NCBI GenBank assembly: GCA_017854795.1
Contig: JAFMHB010000017.1
Span: 1-64,000 of the forward strand
Reading direction: 5' to 3'
Origin: Candidatus Nanopelagicales bacterium
GTDB taxonomy: Bacteria; Actinomycetota; Actinomycetes; S36-B12
DNA length: 64,000 bases
Below, piece after piece: positions 21,733-32,385 of the stretch. Under the pieces are notes generated by a model, which saw only the letters and a list, made by a program, of their open reading frames with translations, made no database searches and was not told the origin of the DNA. The stretch's first letter is position 1, and each line of letters starts with the position of its first letter. Both the position numbers and the translations under genes were made by a program.

Positions 21733-23306
21733 GCTGATGCCTCCCTCCGCTTACGACGAGATTTACCCGCGAGTGCGTCAGCCACGCTTACTCCACCCAA
21801 GCGATTGGGATCAAGTCCAGTCCAACGCGAACCCTTCTGCATGAACTCTGTCCTTCCGATGAGAACTGTCAAAGGATGCGTGAACCAGAAGGCAACCAAA
21901 ACGTCTAAGACCGTTATCAGTCCCAGAACAAATGCAAAGCCACGGACGCTACCCACGGACAGCAGGTAGAGAACAACTGCGGCAAGTAAGGAGACGAAGT
22001 CGGCAGCAAGCAATGTTCGCCTGGCCCGGATCCACCCGCTGTCACATGCCTGCCTCAGCGACTTGCCGTCTCGAATCTCGTCACGAATGCGTTCAAAATA
22101 AACGATGAACGAGTCGGCCGTGATCCCGATTGCAACAATTGCACCCGCAACACCGGCTAGGGTCAAGGTGAGCCCAATGCTCTTACTCAGAACAACGAAA
22201 ATGACGTATCCCAATCCGCCAGCCACGACCAGCGACAACCCAGCCACAATGCCTAACATGCGGTAGTAGAACAACAGGTACAACATGACAAGAACCAGAC
22301 CTATTCCACCCGCAATCAAGCCAGCTACGAGCTGGTCATTTCCCACGGTCGGTGAAATTGTCGTTACATCAACCGGATCCAACGTGATGGGAAGTGCCCC
22401 AAACTTAAGAATGCTGGCTAAATCTCTGGCTTCTTGGGCTGTGAAACTACCTTCAATCTGTGCCTGTCCACCAAGAATTGGCTCATTGAATCGCGGGGCC
22501 GACACAACAACGCCATCAAGGACAATTGCAAACGCATTGCAAGGCTGCGCACCGGTACCACACTCAGGCAGGGCGCTCAATTGTGAGGAGGCTTGTGACA
22601 ATGCTGATGCGCCTTCTGAATCGAACTCAAGACTAACAACCCACGTCACTCCACCTTGAGGAAGTTGCGCCGTTGCATCGGTTACGTTCGTGCCTTCAAT
22701 AAAGGCCGGCTGTAATGAATACTTCGTAGCCCCTGTCTGTTCACAAGTACCCAGCCACTTTTTTGGGTCATCGGGCGTTCCACCAGCGATCACGGCGGGA
22801 TCCGTGCAGTCCAGTGCAGCCAGTTCGTCTTGAAACTGCGTTGAATTTTCAACAGCCTGCACGGGTGGCTCGGGTGTTGCAACTGCGGCGTCACCCGTCG
22901 GAGCCACAGGACTTGGGGCGTAAATGTCCCAGACCGGTCGGAAGTTGAGAAGCGCTGTTTGCTGCACTAGCTCAACAATGCGGTCTTGATTCAGTCCTGG
23001 AACCGACACCACAATTGCTGCGCCGTCACCTGACCCCTGGGTGGTTACCTCAGCCTCGGCAACACCCAGTCCATTAACTCGAGCTCGAAGAATCTCAACG
23101 GTCTGTGCAAGTTGCTCGTCAGTAATCTCCGCACCTTCGGTGACAGCTTTCGGGACAAGAATTACTTGAGTTCCCCCCTGAAGATCAAGTCCAAGGCGGA
23201 TCGTGTTGTTTGATCCAGGGAAGAAAGCCCAGACACTAAAGCCGATAAGGATGAATAAGAGAAGTGATAAAAGGCGCCAAGGAAGCGCTTTCGCTGATGT
23301 TGCCAC
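21729..23306 (-). CDS. secD: protein translocase subunit SecD
   Basis: IRLGLDLQGGTQVILVP...; ADSFIVYFERIRDEIRDG. Confidence 0.96.
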   Translation of the reverse strand: MATSAKALPWRLLSLLLFILIGFSVWAFFPGSNNTIRLGLDLQGGTQVILVPKAVTEGAEITDEQLAQTVEILRARVNGLGVAEAEVTTQGSGDGAAIVVSVPGLNQDRIVELVQQTALLNFRPVWDIYAPSPVAPTGDAAVATPEPPVQAVENSTQFQDELAALDCTDPAVIAGGTPDDPKKWLGTCEQTGATKYSLQPAFIEGTNVTDATAQLPQGGVTWVVSLEFDSEGASALSQASSQLSALPECGTGAQPCNAFAIVLDGVVVSAPRFNEPILGGQAQIEGSFTAQEARDLASILKFGALPITLDPVDVTTISPTVGNDQLVAGLIAGGIGLVLVMLYLLFYYRMLGIVAGLSLVVAGGLGYVIFVVLSKSIGLTLTLAGVAGAIVAIGITADSFIVYFERIRDEIRDGKSLRQACDSGWIRARRTLLAADFVSLLAAVVLYLLSVGSVRGFAFVLGLITVLDVLVAFWFTHPLTVLIGRTEFMQKGSRWTGLDPNRLGGVSVADALAGKSRRKRREASA

Positions 23307-23388
23307 ATGGCTCCTTTATCGGTGCACCAGGTGCAGGTGCGAAATGACAAGTCTGAGCACAGGATAACTCCCGCACAAGATGCGAAAT

Positions 23389-23727
23389 CTACTCTGCGTC
23401 ATCCATGGGGAGCAGAGTCGGGTAGATAACCTTCGAAACTGCCGCAGGAAGTATCCGAATCACGGTTCCGGGCGCGATCTCGAGGCTGAGTTCATCCTCA
23501 CTAGTTTCACGAACTGTGCCAAAAATTCCTGCCGTCGTCATGACCTCGGTTCCCGGCGTTACAGCGCTCACCATCTCAGCATGCTTTTTTTGCCGATTCT
23601 TTTGCGGTCGAATAAGCAAAAAATAGAATGCAACAACGAGCAGAAGGATTGGGGCAAGGCTCAAGATATCCATAGATCTCCTTAAGGTGAAATGTATTGA
23701 TAGGGTACCTTCCACCCTACGATTCAA
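23389..23727 (-). CDS. yajC: preprotein translocase subunit YajC
   Basis: FYFLLIRPQKNRQKKHAEMVSAVTPGTEVMTTAGIFGTV. Confidence 0.94.
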   Translation of the reverse strand: MNRRVEGTLSIHFTLRRSMDILSLAPILLLVVAFYFLLIRPQKNRQKKHAEMVSAVTPGTEVMTTAGIFGTVRETSEDELSLEIAPGTVIRILPAAVSKVIYPTLLPMDDAE

Positions 23728-23730
23728 GTT

Positions 23731-24768
23731 TTACAGGGGCAATTCAAAGCTTTCTTGGCCCATCACGTCTTTCGGCGCTCCCACTACCCCCAAGTGTTTC
23801 CACGCTGCAGCCGTGGCAACGCGGCCTCGGGGTGTTCGAGCCAGCAGACCGAGACGCACGAGGAATGGCTCACATACCGACTCAACCGTTTCTGGTTCCT
23901 CGGCCACTGCCACGGCCAGCGTAGACAATCCCACCGGTCCACCGTCAAAACGATTGATAAGTACATCAAGGATTGCTCGATCAATGCGATCGAGTCCCAG
24001 TGAGTCAACTTCATATAGTTCTAATGCTTTTCGCGCGGCATCAAGATCGACGACGCCATTGCCGTGTACTTGAGCCCAGTCCCGCACCCTACGCAGGAGT
24101 CGATTCGCAATGCGGGGGGTTCCCCTGCATCGTCCTGCCAATTCAGCGGCACCTTCTGTCGTGAGTTCCACGCCGAGAAGTCGCGCGCTGCGGTCAATAA
24201 TGGTGGCTAAGTCGGCACTTTCATAAAAGTCGAGGTGCGCCGTGAACCCAAATCGGTCTCGCAACGGTGATGGCAGCAACCCTGCCCGAGTTGTCGCCCC
24301 GACCAATGTGAATGGTGCAATATCAATGGGAATCGCGGTTGCACCCGGACCTTTGCCCACCATTACATCAACCCGGAAGTCTTCCATGGCCAAATAAAGC
24401 ATTTCCTCGGCCGCTCGTGCAGTTCGGTGTATTTCATCAAGAAACAGAACTTCCCCCGGCTGCAAGCTCGACAGGACAGCAGCAACGTCTCCAGCGTGTT
24501 GCAACGCGGGTCCCGAAGTCAAACGGACGGGCGCACCGAGTTCGGTGGCAATGATCGTGGCAAGTGTAGTTTTGCCCAAACCTGGAGGGCCGCTGAGCAG
24601 CACGTGATCACAGACTCCACCTCGTCGATTCGCAGCCTCAAGGACTAGGCCCAATTGTGATTTCACTCGATCCTGCCCGATGAACTCCCCCAAACTCGTG
24701 GGTCGAAGTGCACCCTCCACCTCAAGATCGTCGTCGTTTGATTCGGCGAAAACAAGTGAATCGCTCAT
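23731..24768 (-). CDS. ruvB: Holliday junction helicase RuvB
   Basis: [19 protein letters not shown]...[14 protein letters not shown]. Confidence 0.98.
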   Translation of the reverse strand: MSDSLVFAESNDDDLEVEGALRPTSLGEFIGQDRVKSQLGLVLEAANRRGGVCDHVLLSGPPGLGKTTLATIIATELGAPVRLTSGPALQHAGDVAAVLSSLQPGEVLFLDEIHRTARAAEEMLYLAMEDFRVDVMVGKGPGATAIPIDIAPFTLVGATTRAGLLPSPLRDRFGFTAHLDFYESADLATIIDRSARLLGVELTTEGAAELAGRCRGTPRIANRLLRRVRDWAQVHGNGVVDLDAARKALELYEVDSLGLDRIDRAILDVLINRFDGGPVGLSTLAVAVAEEPETVESVCEPFLVRLGLLARTPRGRVATAAAWKHLGVVGAPKDVMGQESFELPL

Positions 24769-25379
24769 GAGCGGTCCAATGATCGAAGTGAGGCCTTCAG
24801 CAGTTCGCCAACATCGGGTTCGGCTTGTGCGATCAAATCTGGATAGTTATCCGCCACCGTATCCATGGCAGCTTCTGCTTCACGTGCAGTCCAACCAAGG
24901 GATCCAAGGCCAGCCCCAACTGCAATGCGCCAACTCTGCGCATGTTTGGTCCGCGAACTCACCGTGGCTTTCCCACCTGTTGCGACAACTTTGTCTTTAA
25001 GTTCTAGGACCATGCGGGCTGCACCCTTTTTGCCGATCCCGGAAATGGAAATCAAAGCATCCACATCTTCAGAAATAATCGCATGAGCAAAGTCCGACGG
25101 GGAAAGACTCGCGACGACTCCCAATGCAATTCGTGGGCCAATTCCAGTAACGGTTTGCACCAGGTCAAACATCGCGCACTGGTCCTCATCGGTGAAGCCG
25201 TAAAGGGTCCATGAATCTTCGCGCACAATTAAAGCGGTGTAGAGGAACGCAGAATCACCGACACGCAAACTCGATGCTGTTGCCTGCGGGCACAACACTT
25301 TGATTCCTTGTACTCCCGTGTCGACGACCACGAAATCAGGACCCGACTTCCAGATCTCACCTCGAATAAATGTGATCAC
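24765..25379 (-). CDS. ruvA: Holliday junction protein RuvA
   Basis: [13 protein letters not shown]...[13 protein letters not shown]; ruvCAB order. Confidence 0.95.
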   Translation of the reverse strand: MITFIRGEIWKSGPDFVVVDTGVQGIKVLCPQATASSLRVGDSAFLYTALIVREDSWTLYGFTDEDQCAMFDLVQTVTGIGPRIALGVVASLSPSDFAHAIISEDVDALISISGIGKKGAARMVLELKDKVVATGGKATVSSRTKHAQSWRIAVGAGLGSLGWTAREAEAAMDTVADNYPDLIAQAEPDVGELLKASLRSLDRS

Positions 25380-25891
25380 TTCGCGTAGGCCTTTCGAGCG
25401 GCTTCATATTTCTCTTCAACGCTTCCGCGCCAAGCCGCCGTGATCGCAATTGCAAGTGCATCCGCAGCATCTGCTGGTTTGGGTGCCACCTTCAGTTGCG
25501 CAATTTTCGTGACCATCATGGTCACTTGATTTTTGTCGGCTCGTCCGTTACCCGTGACCGCGGCCTTAACTTCAGTAGGTGTGTGCATACCGACTCGGAT
25601 TCCACGCTGCCCTGCAAGAAGTAATCCAATACCTGCAGCCTGCGCTGTCGACATGGCTGATCGAACATTTTGTTGGCTAAATACGCGTTCTATAGCAATA
25701 ACTTCCGGAGAGTACCTATCGATGATCAACGATAGCTCTGCGTGCAAAGTGGCTAATCGATCACAGAGTTCACCCTTTGCCGGCGTAGTTATTACTCCGA
25801 CAAAATGAACCTGCACGGGGCGCCCCGGGGTACCATCAATCACAGCTACGCCACAACGGGTCAGCCCCGGATCGATCCCCAGTACGCGCAT
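25376..25891 (-). CDS. ruvC: crossover junction endonuclease RuvC
   Basis: MRVLGIDPGLTRCGVAVID...AIERVFSQQNVRSAM. Confidence 0.97.
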   Translation of the reverse strand: MRVLGIDPGLTRCGVAVIDGTPGRPVQVHFVGVITTPAKGELCDRLATLHAELSLIIDRYSPEVIAIERVFSQQNVRSAMSTAQAAGIGLLLAGQRGIRVGMHTPTEVKAAVTGNGRADKNQVTMMVTKIAQLKVAPKPADAADALAIAITAAWRGSVEEKYEAARKAYAK

Positions 25892-25946
25892 AGAACCTCT
25901 TTCACTCTCTTGCCCCGCTTAAAAAAACCGTCTCAACTCCGTGCGC

Positions 25947-27350
25947 CTAGAGAGTATCGCCCGCGACGGTTACCGCATGGAAGCCCGCGCGGAGATCATG
26001 CATTAAATCAACATGATCACCGATTGCACGATCGTCAGTAGACACTCCGATGAACGCCTTGGAATCGTATGTGACCATGGTGACATTGACCGCGGCGCCA
26101 ATTGTGGCTACCAACGGGTAAACAGCAATCATGCGACTGCCTGCAAGATAAATTGGAATAGGTGGACCCGGCACATTGCTGGTTGTAACGTCGGAAGCAC
26201 GGGCCACCGAAGCTAGCATTGGGACGGGAACAAACCAACTCACTTCAGCGAGTGGGTCAGCTAGGCGCATTGCGGGCTCCCGCCTCCATTTGTCCACCAA
26301 CTCATGGGCTTGCTGCATCAACTCAACGGTTGATTTTCCCGCAACCTGCATGGGGAACCGAGCAATAGCCACGGCATTTGCAGCCTGACCACTCCGGTCA
26401 CCCGCATCCCCTCGTAGAGAAATCGGCACATTGACTCGCAATGACTCGGCAGAACTTCCATGACGAGCGTGATATGCCTGCATACCGGTCATCACTGCGG
26501 CCATAAAAGCATCATTGACACTCAAATCACGTGATTTCGCTGCCATCCGGATGTCGGCGAATGGGAATTCCATTGTTCCGAATGTGTAGGTCGTTCCCCG
26601 CGCTGTCAGTATGGGTGAGAGTGGGGCGTCATAGACGGTCGCCGCTCGGGTAATGGAGCCAATCGTTTCTACTGTTTTCTCATAGGCCATTGCGGGGTCG
26701 GTGAGCGACGTTCTTGCCAAACGAAATGCCGTCCCGAGGAGCCCTCTTGCACCGTCTGCTATTCGCGCAAAATTGTCCATTGAATTTGCGAGAAAAAGGT
26801 CTTGCCAACTCACGTCAACGCCAACAGGAGCTGCGGGTGGCACAGGTTCATCAGGATTAGTTTCCGTACCAAATTCAAATAAGGTTAAAGCGATCATGAC
26901 CGTTGCGGCACCATCGGCGATCGAATGATGCAATTTTAATAAAAATGCGCTGTGTCCCTCTGGCAAACCTTCAATAAGTGTTGCTTCCCACAGCGGTCGA
27001 TTGTGGTCGAAGTCCCCCAAACTAATCCGACGAGCATCAGATAACAGGTCGCTCCATCCGCCACCTTCAGGCAGTCGATATCGGCGCACGTGAAAATCTA
27101 AATCAAAGTCGGGATCAATGCTGAGTCGAGGTGTAGAAAACCCAACGGTTCCATATAGCGGTCGCATCCGGAGTTCGGGGACAAAAAGTGTCAGTCGCTC
27201 GAGTCTTGACCGAAGTCGACTCCAGTCGGGGGCTGAATCCAGAATTGCCATTGCAACAACAGTTGAACGCATCGTTGGATCTCCGCTAGCTGTTCGAAAC
27301 GTTGCCGCATCCCAACCTCGAAGTTGCTTACCAACGGACTCCGGGGCCAT
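25947..27350 (-). CDS. WS/DGAT-type O-acyltransferase
   Basis: KLHHSIADGAATVMI (HHxxxDG); SNVPGPP near the C-terminus. Confidence 0.88.
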   Translation of the reverse strand: MAPESVGKQLRGWDAATFRTASGDPTMRSTVVAMAILDSAPDWSRLRSRLERLTLFVPELRMRPLYGTVGFSTPRLSIDPDFDLDFHVRRYRLPEGGGWSDLLSDARRISLGDFDHNRPLWEATLIEGLPEGHSAFLLKLHHSIADGAATVMIALTLFEFGTETNPDEPVPPAAPVGVDVSWQDLFLANSMDNFARIADGARGLLGTAFRLARTSLTDPAMAYEKTVETIGSITRAATVYDAPLSPILTARGTTYTFGTMEFPFADIRMAAKSRDLSVNDAFMAAVMTGMQAYHARHGSSAESLRVNVPISLRGDAGDRSGQAANAVAIARFPMQVAGKSTVELMQQAHELVDKWRREPAMRLADPLAEVSWFVPVPMLASVARASDVTTSNVPGPPIPIYLAGSRMIAVYPLVATIGAAVNVTMVTYDSKAFIGVSTDDRAIGDHVDLMHDLRAGFHAVTVAGDTL

Positions 27351-27352
27351 GA

Positions 27353-28114
27353 CTAACCGACCGCATCCATGATTTCGTCAGAGACATCAAAGTTTGCGTA
27401 CACGTTTTGAACGTCATCGCTGTCTTCAAGTGCCTCCAGCATGCGAAAGAGTTGCATTGCGCCATTTTCGTCCATTGGCACGGTCATGCTTGGCATGAAT
27501 GTCGCCTCAGCAGATTCGTAATCGATACCCGCTCCCTGCAAAGCCATGCGCACTGCGACCACATCTGTCGCCTCAGACACAATCTCAAATGATTCACCGT
27601 GGTCATTAACTTCTTGCGCACCAACTTCTAGAACGGCATCAAGAATTTGATCTTCCGAGACTTCTTGCCCTTCAGAGATCTTGTTAACAATCACGACACC
27701 CTTGCGGCCAAAAAGATAGGAGACACTCCCCGGGTCCGCCATTGATCCACCGTTGCGAGTCATAGCGACCCGAACCTCCGAGGCTGCGCGGTTGCGGTTG
27801 TCGGTCAGGCATTCAACGAGAACTGCGACGCCACCTGGTCCGTAGCCTTCATACATGATGGTTTGCCAATCGGCTCCACCCGTTTCGACGCCTGAACCGC
27901 GCTTGACCGCACGTTCTATGTTGTCTAATGGGACTGAATTCTTCCGGGCCTTTTGAACCGCGTCAAAGAGCGTCGGGTTACCCTCAACGTCTCCGCCACC
28001 CTGTCGGGCGGCGACCTCAATATTTTTGATCAATTTGGCGAAAAGTTTTCCTCGACGGGCGTCAATTACCGCTTTTTTATGTTTGGTGGTTGCCCACTTG
28101 GAATGCCCACTCAT
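27353..28114 (-). CDS. YebC/PmpR family regulator
   Basis: [36 protein letters not shown]. Confidence 0.97.
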   Translation of the reverse strand: MSGHSKWATTKHKKAVIDARRGKLFAKLIKNIEVAARQGGGDVEGNPTLFDAVQKARKNSVPLDNIERAVKRGSGVETGGADWQTIMYEGYGPGGVAVLVECLTDNRNRAASEVRVAMTRNGGSMADPGSVSYLFGRKGVVIVNKISEGQEVSEDQILDAVLEVGAQEVNDHGESFEIVSEATDVVAVRMALQGAGIDYESAEATFMPSMTVPMDENGAMQLFRMLEALEDSDDVQNVYANFDVSDEIMDAVG

Positions 28115-28722
28115 GAATTCCTCACCATCTCTACAAACAACTCATGAACCCTAGGGTCCGCGGTTAATTCTGGGTGAAATGACGTCGCCATCAAGGTGTC
28201 ACTCCGCACCCCCACGATCCTACCCTCGTGAGGGCCGGAACTTATCTTCGCAATTACCTCGGTGGACTCACCCGCTGCAACCACCCAAGGGGCTCTGATG
28301 AATATACCCTCGAATTCATGCTCTGGGTCACGAATTCCATCAATGACAATCCCGGTTTCGAAAGATTGCGTCTGCCCGCCGAATGCGTTGCGTTCGACGG
28401 TGATGTCAAGGCCACCTACGGATTCCTGACCCTCTATCGCCCCAACAATGCGGTCAGCCAGCATGATCATGCCTGCACACGAGCCAAACATCGGCATCCC
28501 GCTGGCACGTGCCTCGCGCAGGGGTTCCATTAACTCAAATGTACGAGCCAACTTGTCCATAGTGCTGGACTCACCACCAGGAATGATCAAAGCGTCTACC
28601 CCGTTGAGTTCCCCAAGCGTTTTAACCAACGTGCCACGCGCACCCGATATGTCTAGGGCCAGAAGATGTTCGCGTACTCCACCTTGAATGGCCAGCACCC
28701 CAATAGTGGGAACTGACAGCAT
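28111..28722 (-). CDS. pdxT: pyridoxal 5'-phosphate synthase glutaminase subunit PdxT
   Basis: [14 protein letters not shown]...PGGESSTM...FGSCAGMI. Confidence 0.96.
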   Translation of the reverse strand: MLSVPTIGVLAIQGGVREHLLALDISGARGTLVKTLGELNGVDALIIPGGESSTMDKLARTFELMEPLREARASGMPMFGSCAGMIMLADRIVGAIEGQESVGGLDITVERNAFGGQTQSFETGIVIDGIRDPEHEFEGIFIRAPWVVAAGESTEVIAKISSGPHEGRIVGVRSDTLMATSFHPELTADPRVHELFVEMVRNS

Positions 28723-28728
28723 TAAGAC

Positions 28729-29631
28729 CTACCAGCCACGATCTTCCAGACGGTGGTGAACCGGAATGTCCGCGACGTTAATGCCAACCATCGCCTCACC
28801 TAATCCTCGACTTACCTTTGCTACAACATCGGGGTTGTCATAGTGCATTGTTGCTTGCACTACCGCATTCGCGCGTTCTGCTGGGTTACCTGACTTGAAA
28901 ATTCCACTACCAACAAAAACGCCATCGGCACCAAGCTGCATCATGAGTGCGGCGTCGGCAGGAGTTGCAATCCCACCGGCAGTGAAGAGAACTGTGGGCA
29001 GTGATCCAGTTCGGGCTACCTCCGCGACTAGGTCATAAGGAGCTTGTAATTCCTTGGCTGCGACAAAGAGTTCGTCCGGTGCCATAGATGAAAGACGCAA
29101 TACTTCAGACCTAATTTTACGCATATGTGTCACCGCATTAGAAACATCGCCGGTGCCAGCTTCGCCTTTCGAGCGGATCATCGCCGCACCTTCGGTCAGA
29201 CGGCGCAGTGCTTCGCCCAGGTTGGTTGCGCCACACACGAAAGGTACGGTGAACTTCCACTTATCAATATGGTTCGCGTAATCAGCCGGTGACAAAACCT
29301 CTGACTCGTCGATGTAATCAACTCCGAGGGATTCCAAGATCTGCGCTTCAGCGAAATGGCCTATCCGAACCTTCGCCATGACCGGAATGCTGACTGCACC
29401 CCTGATAGCGTCAATCATGTCTGGGTCGGACATACGGCTCACGCCACCCTCAGCGCGAATGTCCGCTGGCACACGCTCAAGTGCCATGACAGCGACCGCA
29501 CCCGCATCTTCAGCTATTTTGGCCTGCTCAACGTTGACCACATCCATGATCACGCCGCCCTTGAGCATTTCGGCCATTCCACGCTTTACGCGACTGGTGC
29601 CGGTGCTGATTTCACTAGACATTGTTGCCAT
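28729..29631 (-). CDS. pdxS: pyridoxal 5'-phosphate synthase subunit PdxS
   Basis: [36 protein letters not shown]. Confidence 0.98.
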   Translation of the reverse strand: MATMSSEISTGTSRVKRGMAEMLKGGVIMDVVNVEQAKIAEDAGAVAVMALERVPADIRAEGGVSRMSDPDMIDAIRGAVSIPVMAKVRIGHFAEAQILESLGVDYIDESEVLSPADYANHIDKWKFTVPFVCGATNLGEALRRLTEGAAMIRSKGEAGTGDVSNAVTHMRKIRSEVLRLSSMAPDELFVAAKELQAPYDLVAEVARTGSLPTVLFTAGGIATPADAALMMQLGADGVFVGSGIFKSGNPAERANAVVQATMHYDNPDVVAKVSRGLGEAMVGINVADIPVHHRLEDRGW

Positions 29632-29742
29632 CCTTCAAGGTTAATAATAATTGGTGATTCGCCTCACGAATGATCCCATGATAGGGGAACAACCTCTCCC
29701 CGGCATTTCCACCCGTACTGGCTAAATATACGTCCTGACAAT

Positions 29743-30291
29743 CTAGCGACGTTCTGAAATCTCGACATGGTCATAAATCTCACGGGTCGAAGGGAGCGGA
29801 GTGTGCCCTGCAAGGTGAAACCAACGTGCGGAGCGCTGCTGGCGCAATTGCATGCACGCGCGGACTGCATCGTTGAGAAAACGTCGTGAAAGTTCAACCC
29901 TTCGAGAGGCAGCTGAGCACTCTTCAAGGAGCTCGAGTCCACCGACTTCACTCTGGATGAGATCGATCTCCTCAACATCGAGCACAGCATTGAGGGCCGA
30001 GGTGAGTTCGGACTCCGCACGATCGCGTTGGGTTGAGGACAAGTCCGTTGATAAGCGCGCTGCATGGGCAGCTTCAGAAATCAGAACAGATGAAGCTGGG
30101 TCCAAGAAACCACTTGAAGCCAATTCAAGGGCAACCCCGGAACGCCGCAGTAGGTGCGAGTCCAATGAAATAAGCGCTACATCGATTCGTCGGTGCAATC
30201 GGTCAATTCGCCCAGCCGTCATCCCGAGATACAGGGTAAAAAAGGCTACGAACACGACAACAATTGCGGCTAAGACAAGCCATAACGTCAT
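29743..30291 (-). CDS. membrane-anchored helical protein, possibly LemA-like
   Basis: N-terminal TM segment then helices; C-terminal SRRFLNDAVRACMQLRQQR resembles LemA-type RryYNdaV. Confidence 0.55.
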   Translation of the reverse strand: MTLWLVLAAIVVVFVAFFTLYLGMTAGRIDRLHRRIDVALISLDSHLLRRSGVALELASSGFLDPASSVLISEAAHAARLSTDLSSTQRDRAESELTSALNAVLDVEEIDLIQSEVGGLELLEECSAASRRVELSRRFLNDAVRACMQLRQQRSARWFHLAGHTPLPSTREIYDHVEISERR

Positions 30292-31478
30292 GTTTGTTCC
30301 TCACTCAAGCGGATGGATCGGCCGGCGAATCTGCCAACTACCTGTCCACGTAAATCTTCTTCAACTTTCTCACCTTCGGTGTAAACAGCTTCGTATACTG
30401 CAATGACATCTTCCACAACGTGATCCCAATCAAAGTCCATCACTCGAAAATTTCCTTCTGCTACAAGTGTCTGCCGTTGATCCGTATCGAGAAACAACTC
30501 GACAATGGCCCTACCTAACGCTTCTGAGTCACCGACCGGAAACATTTTTCCTGACTTCCCAGATTGCAACACACGATCAAAAGCCGGTAAATCTGATGCG
30601 ACCACAGCGGTTCCCGCAGCCATAGCTTCGGCCAAGACAATGCCAAAAGATTCACCACCCGTGTGTGGTGCGATGTAGAGATCTGACTGGTGCAGGGTTC
30701 GTCGTTTCTCATCGTCGGAGATTGAGCCAACGAACCTCACCCGATCACCCCAAGTTGAGTCGATAAACTCTTCGTATTCCAACATGTCGCCCGGCCCTGC
30801 AATAGTTACTTCGCAACGATCAAGCTCAGAAAAAACCTGCGGCAGTGCTTGAAGGAGCACTTCAAGGCCTTTACGTGGTTCATCGATTCGTCCTAGAAAC
30901 AAGATTTTTTGAGTGCCTTCGAGTGAAACACTTTCCTGATCCCGAAAATCAGCCACGCGGACCCCATTGGGAATCAATACTGCATCCCCGCCAATGTGTC
31001 GAACAAGAGTCTCCCGAGCGGCTTCACTCACCGCAATCCTGCCACGGATTTTTTCCATTGCCGTTTGGGCCACGTAGTAGCCTGCGGAAAGAATGCGGGA
31101 GCGTTCATGGGATGAATGCCAAGTGGCAACGAGTGGCCCTTTAGCTGCCCAGCACGTGAGTAACGAGGAACTCGGCGCGACTGGTTCGTGAATGTGCACG
31201 ATGTCAAAATTTCCTTCACGGATCCATTGACGGACCCTGCGGGTTGCCCGAACCCCAAAACTCAACCGGGCGACAGCTCCATTGTAAGAAACGGCGACCG
31301 GTCTTCCACCGTCAAAGACATAGTCGGGCAACATATCTGGGTCTTCGACCGGGGCCAAAACGCTCACTTCATAGCCCTTGCTCTGAAGCGTCAACGCAAG
31401 GTCAGCGACATGGCTGCGAACTCCGCCCGGAACGTCCCACGAGTACGGGCACACAATTCCAATTCGCTTTATGGTCAA
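30288..31478 (-). CDS. pimA: phosphatidylinositol alpha-mannosyltransferase (PimA-like GT4)
   Basis: IGIVCPYSWDVPGGVRSHVADLALTL...; TTG start overlaps the upstream stop as TTGA. Confidence 0.88.
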   Translation of the reverse strand: MTIKRIGIVCPYSWDVPGGVRSHVADLALTLQSKGYEVSVLAPVEDPDMLPDYVFDGGRPVAVSYNGAVARLSFGVRATRRVRQWIREGNFDIVHIHEPVAPSSSLLTCWAAKGPLVATWHSSHERSRILSAGYYVAQTAMEKIRGRIAVSEAARETLVRHIGGDAVLIPNGVRVADFRDQESVSLEGTQKILFLGRIDEPRKGLEVLLQALPQVFSELDRCEVTIAGPGDMLEYEEFIDSTWGDRVRFVGSISDDEKRRTLHQSDLYIAPHTGGESFGIVLAEAMAAGTAVVASDLPAFDRVLQSGKSGKMFPVGDSEALGRAIVELFLDTDQRQTLVAEGNFRVMDFDWDHVVEDVIAVYEAVYTEGEKVEEDLRGQVVGRFAGRSIRLSEEQT

Positions 31479-32377
31479 CGTGGTTTCCGATCCGCGAGCC
31501 AAACTTTTTGCAGCATGTGCCAATCTTCTGGGTGCTCTGCGATTCCGATTTCAAAGGCCCGAGCGATCTGCTGGGTCATGTGGGCGACCCGTTCACGCTT
31601 AGGGAGTGATTCGGGAAGTTCAATTCGATCATGTACAACACCGACTGCAATGGGACCCTCGAAGTGCATTGTTACGGGGTAAAGCGGCGCGCCAGTGAGA
31701 ATCGCCAAAGTCGCCGGGCCCGCAGGAAAGCCTGCAGCCTCTCCAAAGAAATCCACAGTGACTCCGCTACCCGATATGTCACGGTCGCCGAGGAGGGCAA
31801 CAAGTCCACCCGATTTCAGCCTAGCCACGAGGTTTCGCATAACTTCAGAATCACCCAATGGCAGGACCTCCATCCCGAGTGATTCGCGGTACTGCAAAAA
31901 CTGATCGAATAGTTTCTCGGGCTTGAGCCGTTCTGCGACGGTAGTCACTCGCCCATATCTTTGGGCTCCCCAAGCTCCCGCCAGATCCCAGTTAGCCATG
32001 TGCCCCGGGATCATTAACGCACCTTTACCTGCATCCATTGCTTGATCCAGCAACTCAACCCCGCGTAATTGGAAACCGTTCTTGAAATCCTCTGGGGTCA
32101 TTTTGGGTAATCGAAACGCCTCACACCAGTAACGCATGTAACTCCGCATTCCAGCTCGAGTGAGTTTGTTCAATTGATTTGCTTCAAGATCTGGTCGGAC
32201 GCGTGCCAAGTTTTTGGACAGTTGGTCCACGCCCCCTGCGTCCTGCCACCACAGAGTGTCCGCCGCTGTTCGAAACACTTGCTGAGCTGCCCTTTCTGGT
32301 AACCGCTTTGTCGCCGCCCAACCTGCGGTGTAAGCCCAGTTCGTGACTGATTCAGTGACACCTGTTTTATTAGCCAT
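31475..32377 (-). CDS. PIM acyltransferase (lipid A acyltransferase-like, PatA family)
   Basis: MIPGHMANWDLAGAWGAQRYGRVTTVAERLKPEKL; between pimA and pgsA. Confidence 0.87.
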   Translation of the reverse strand: MANKTGVTESVTNWAYTAGWAATKRLPERAAQQVFRTAADTLWWQDAGGVDQLSKNLARVRPDLEANQLNKLTRAGMRSYMRYWCEAFRLPKMTPEDFKNGFQLRGVELLDQAMDAGKGALMIPGHMANWDLAGAWGAQRYGRVTTVAERLKPEKLFDQFLQYRESLGMEVLPLGDSEVMRNLVARLKSGGLVALLGDRDISGSGVTVDFFGEAAGFPAGPATLAILTGAPLYPVTMHFEGPIAVGVVHDRIELPESLPKRERVAHMTQQIARAFEIGIAEHPEDWHMLQKVWLADRKPR

Positions 32378-32385
32378 GAAAATCT

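Noticed and set aside
29632-29742. Possible riboswitch or leader upstream of pdxS
   Set aside because: No recognisable riboswitch consensus or convincing terminator/antiterminator pair found by eye.
29852-30406. 184-aa plus-strand ORF antisense to the LemA-like gene and pimA end
   Set aside because: Ser/Arg-rich low-information translation opposite a coupled gene pair; no RBS evidence.
31188-31682. 164-aa plus-strand ORF opposite pimA/acyltransferase
   Set aside because: Antisense to two recognisable enzymes, with no domain of its own.
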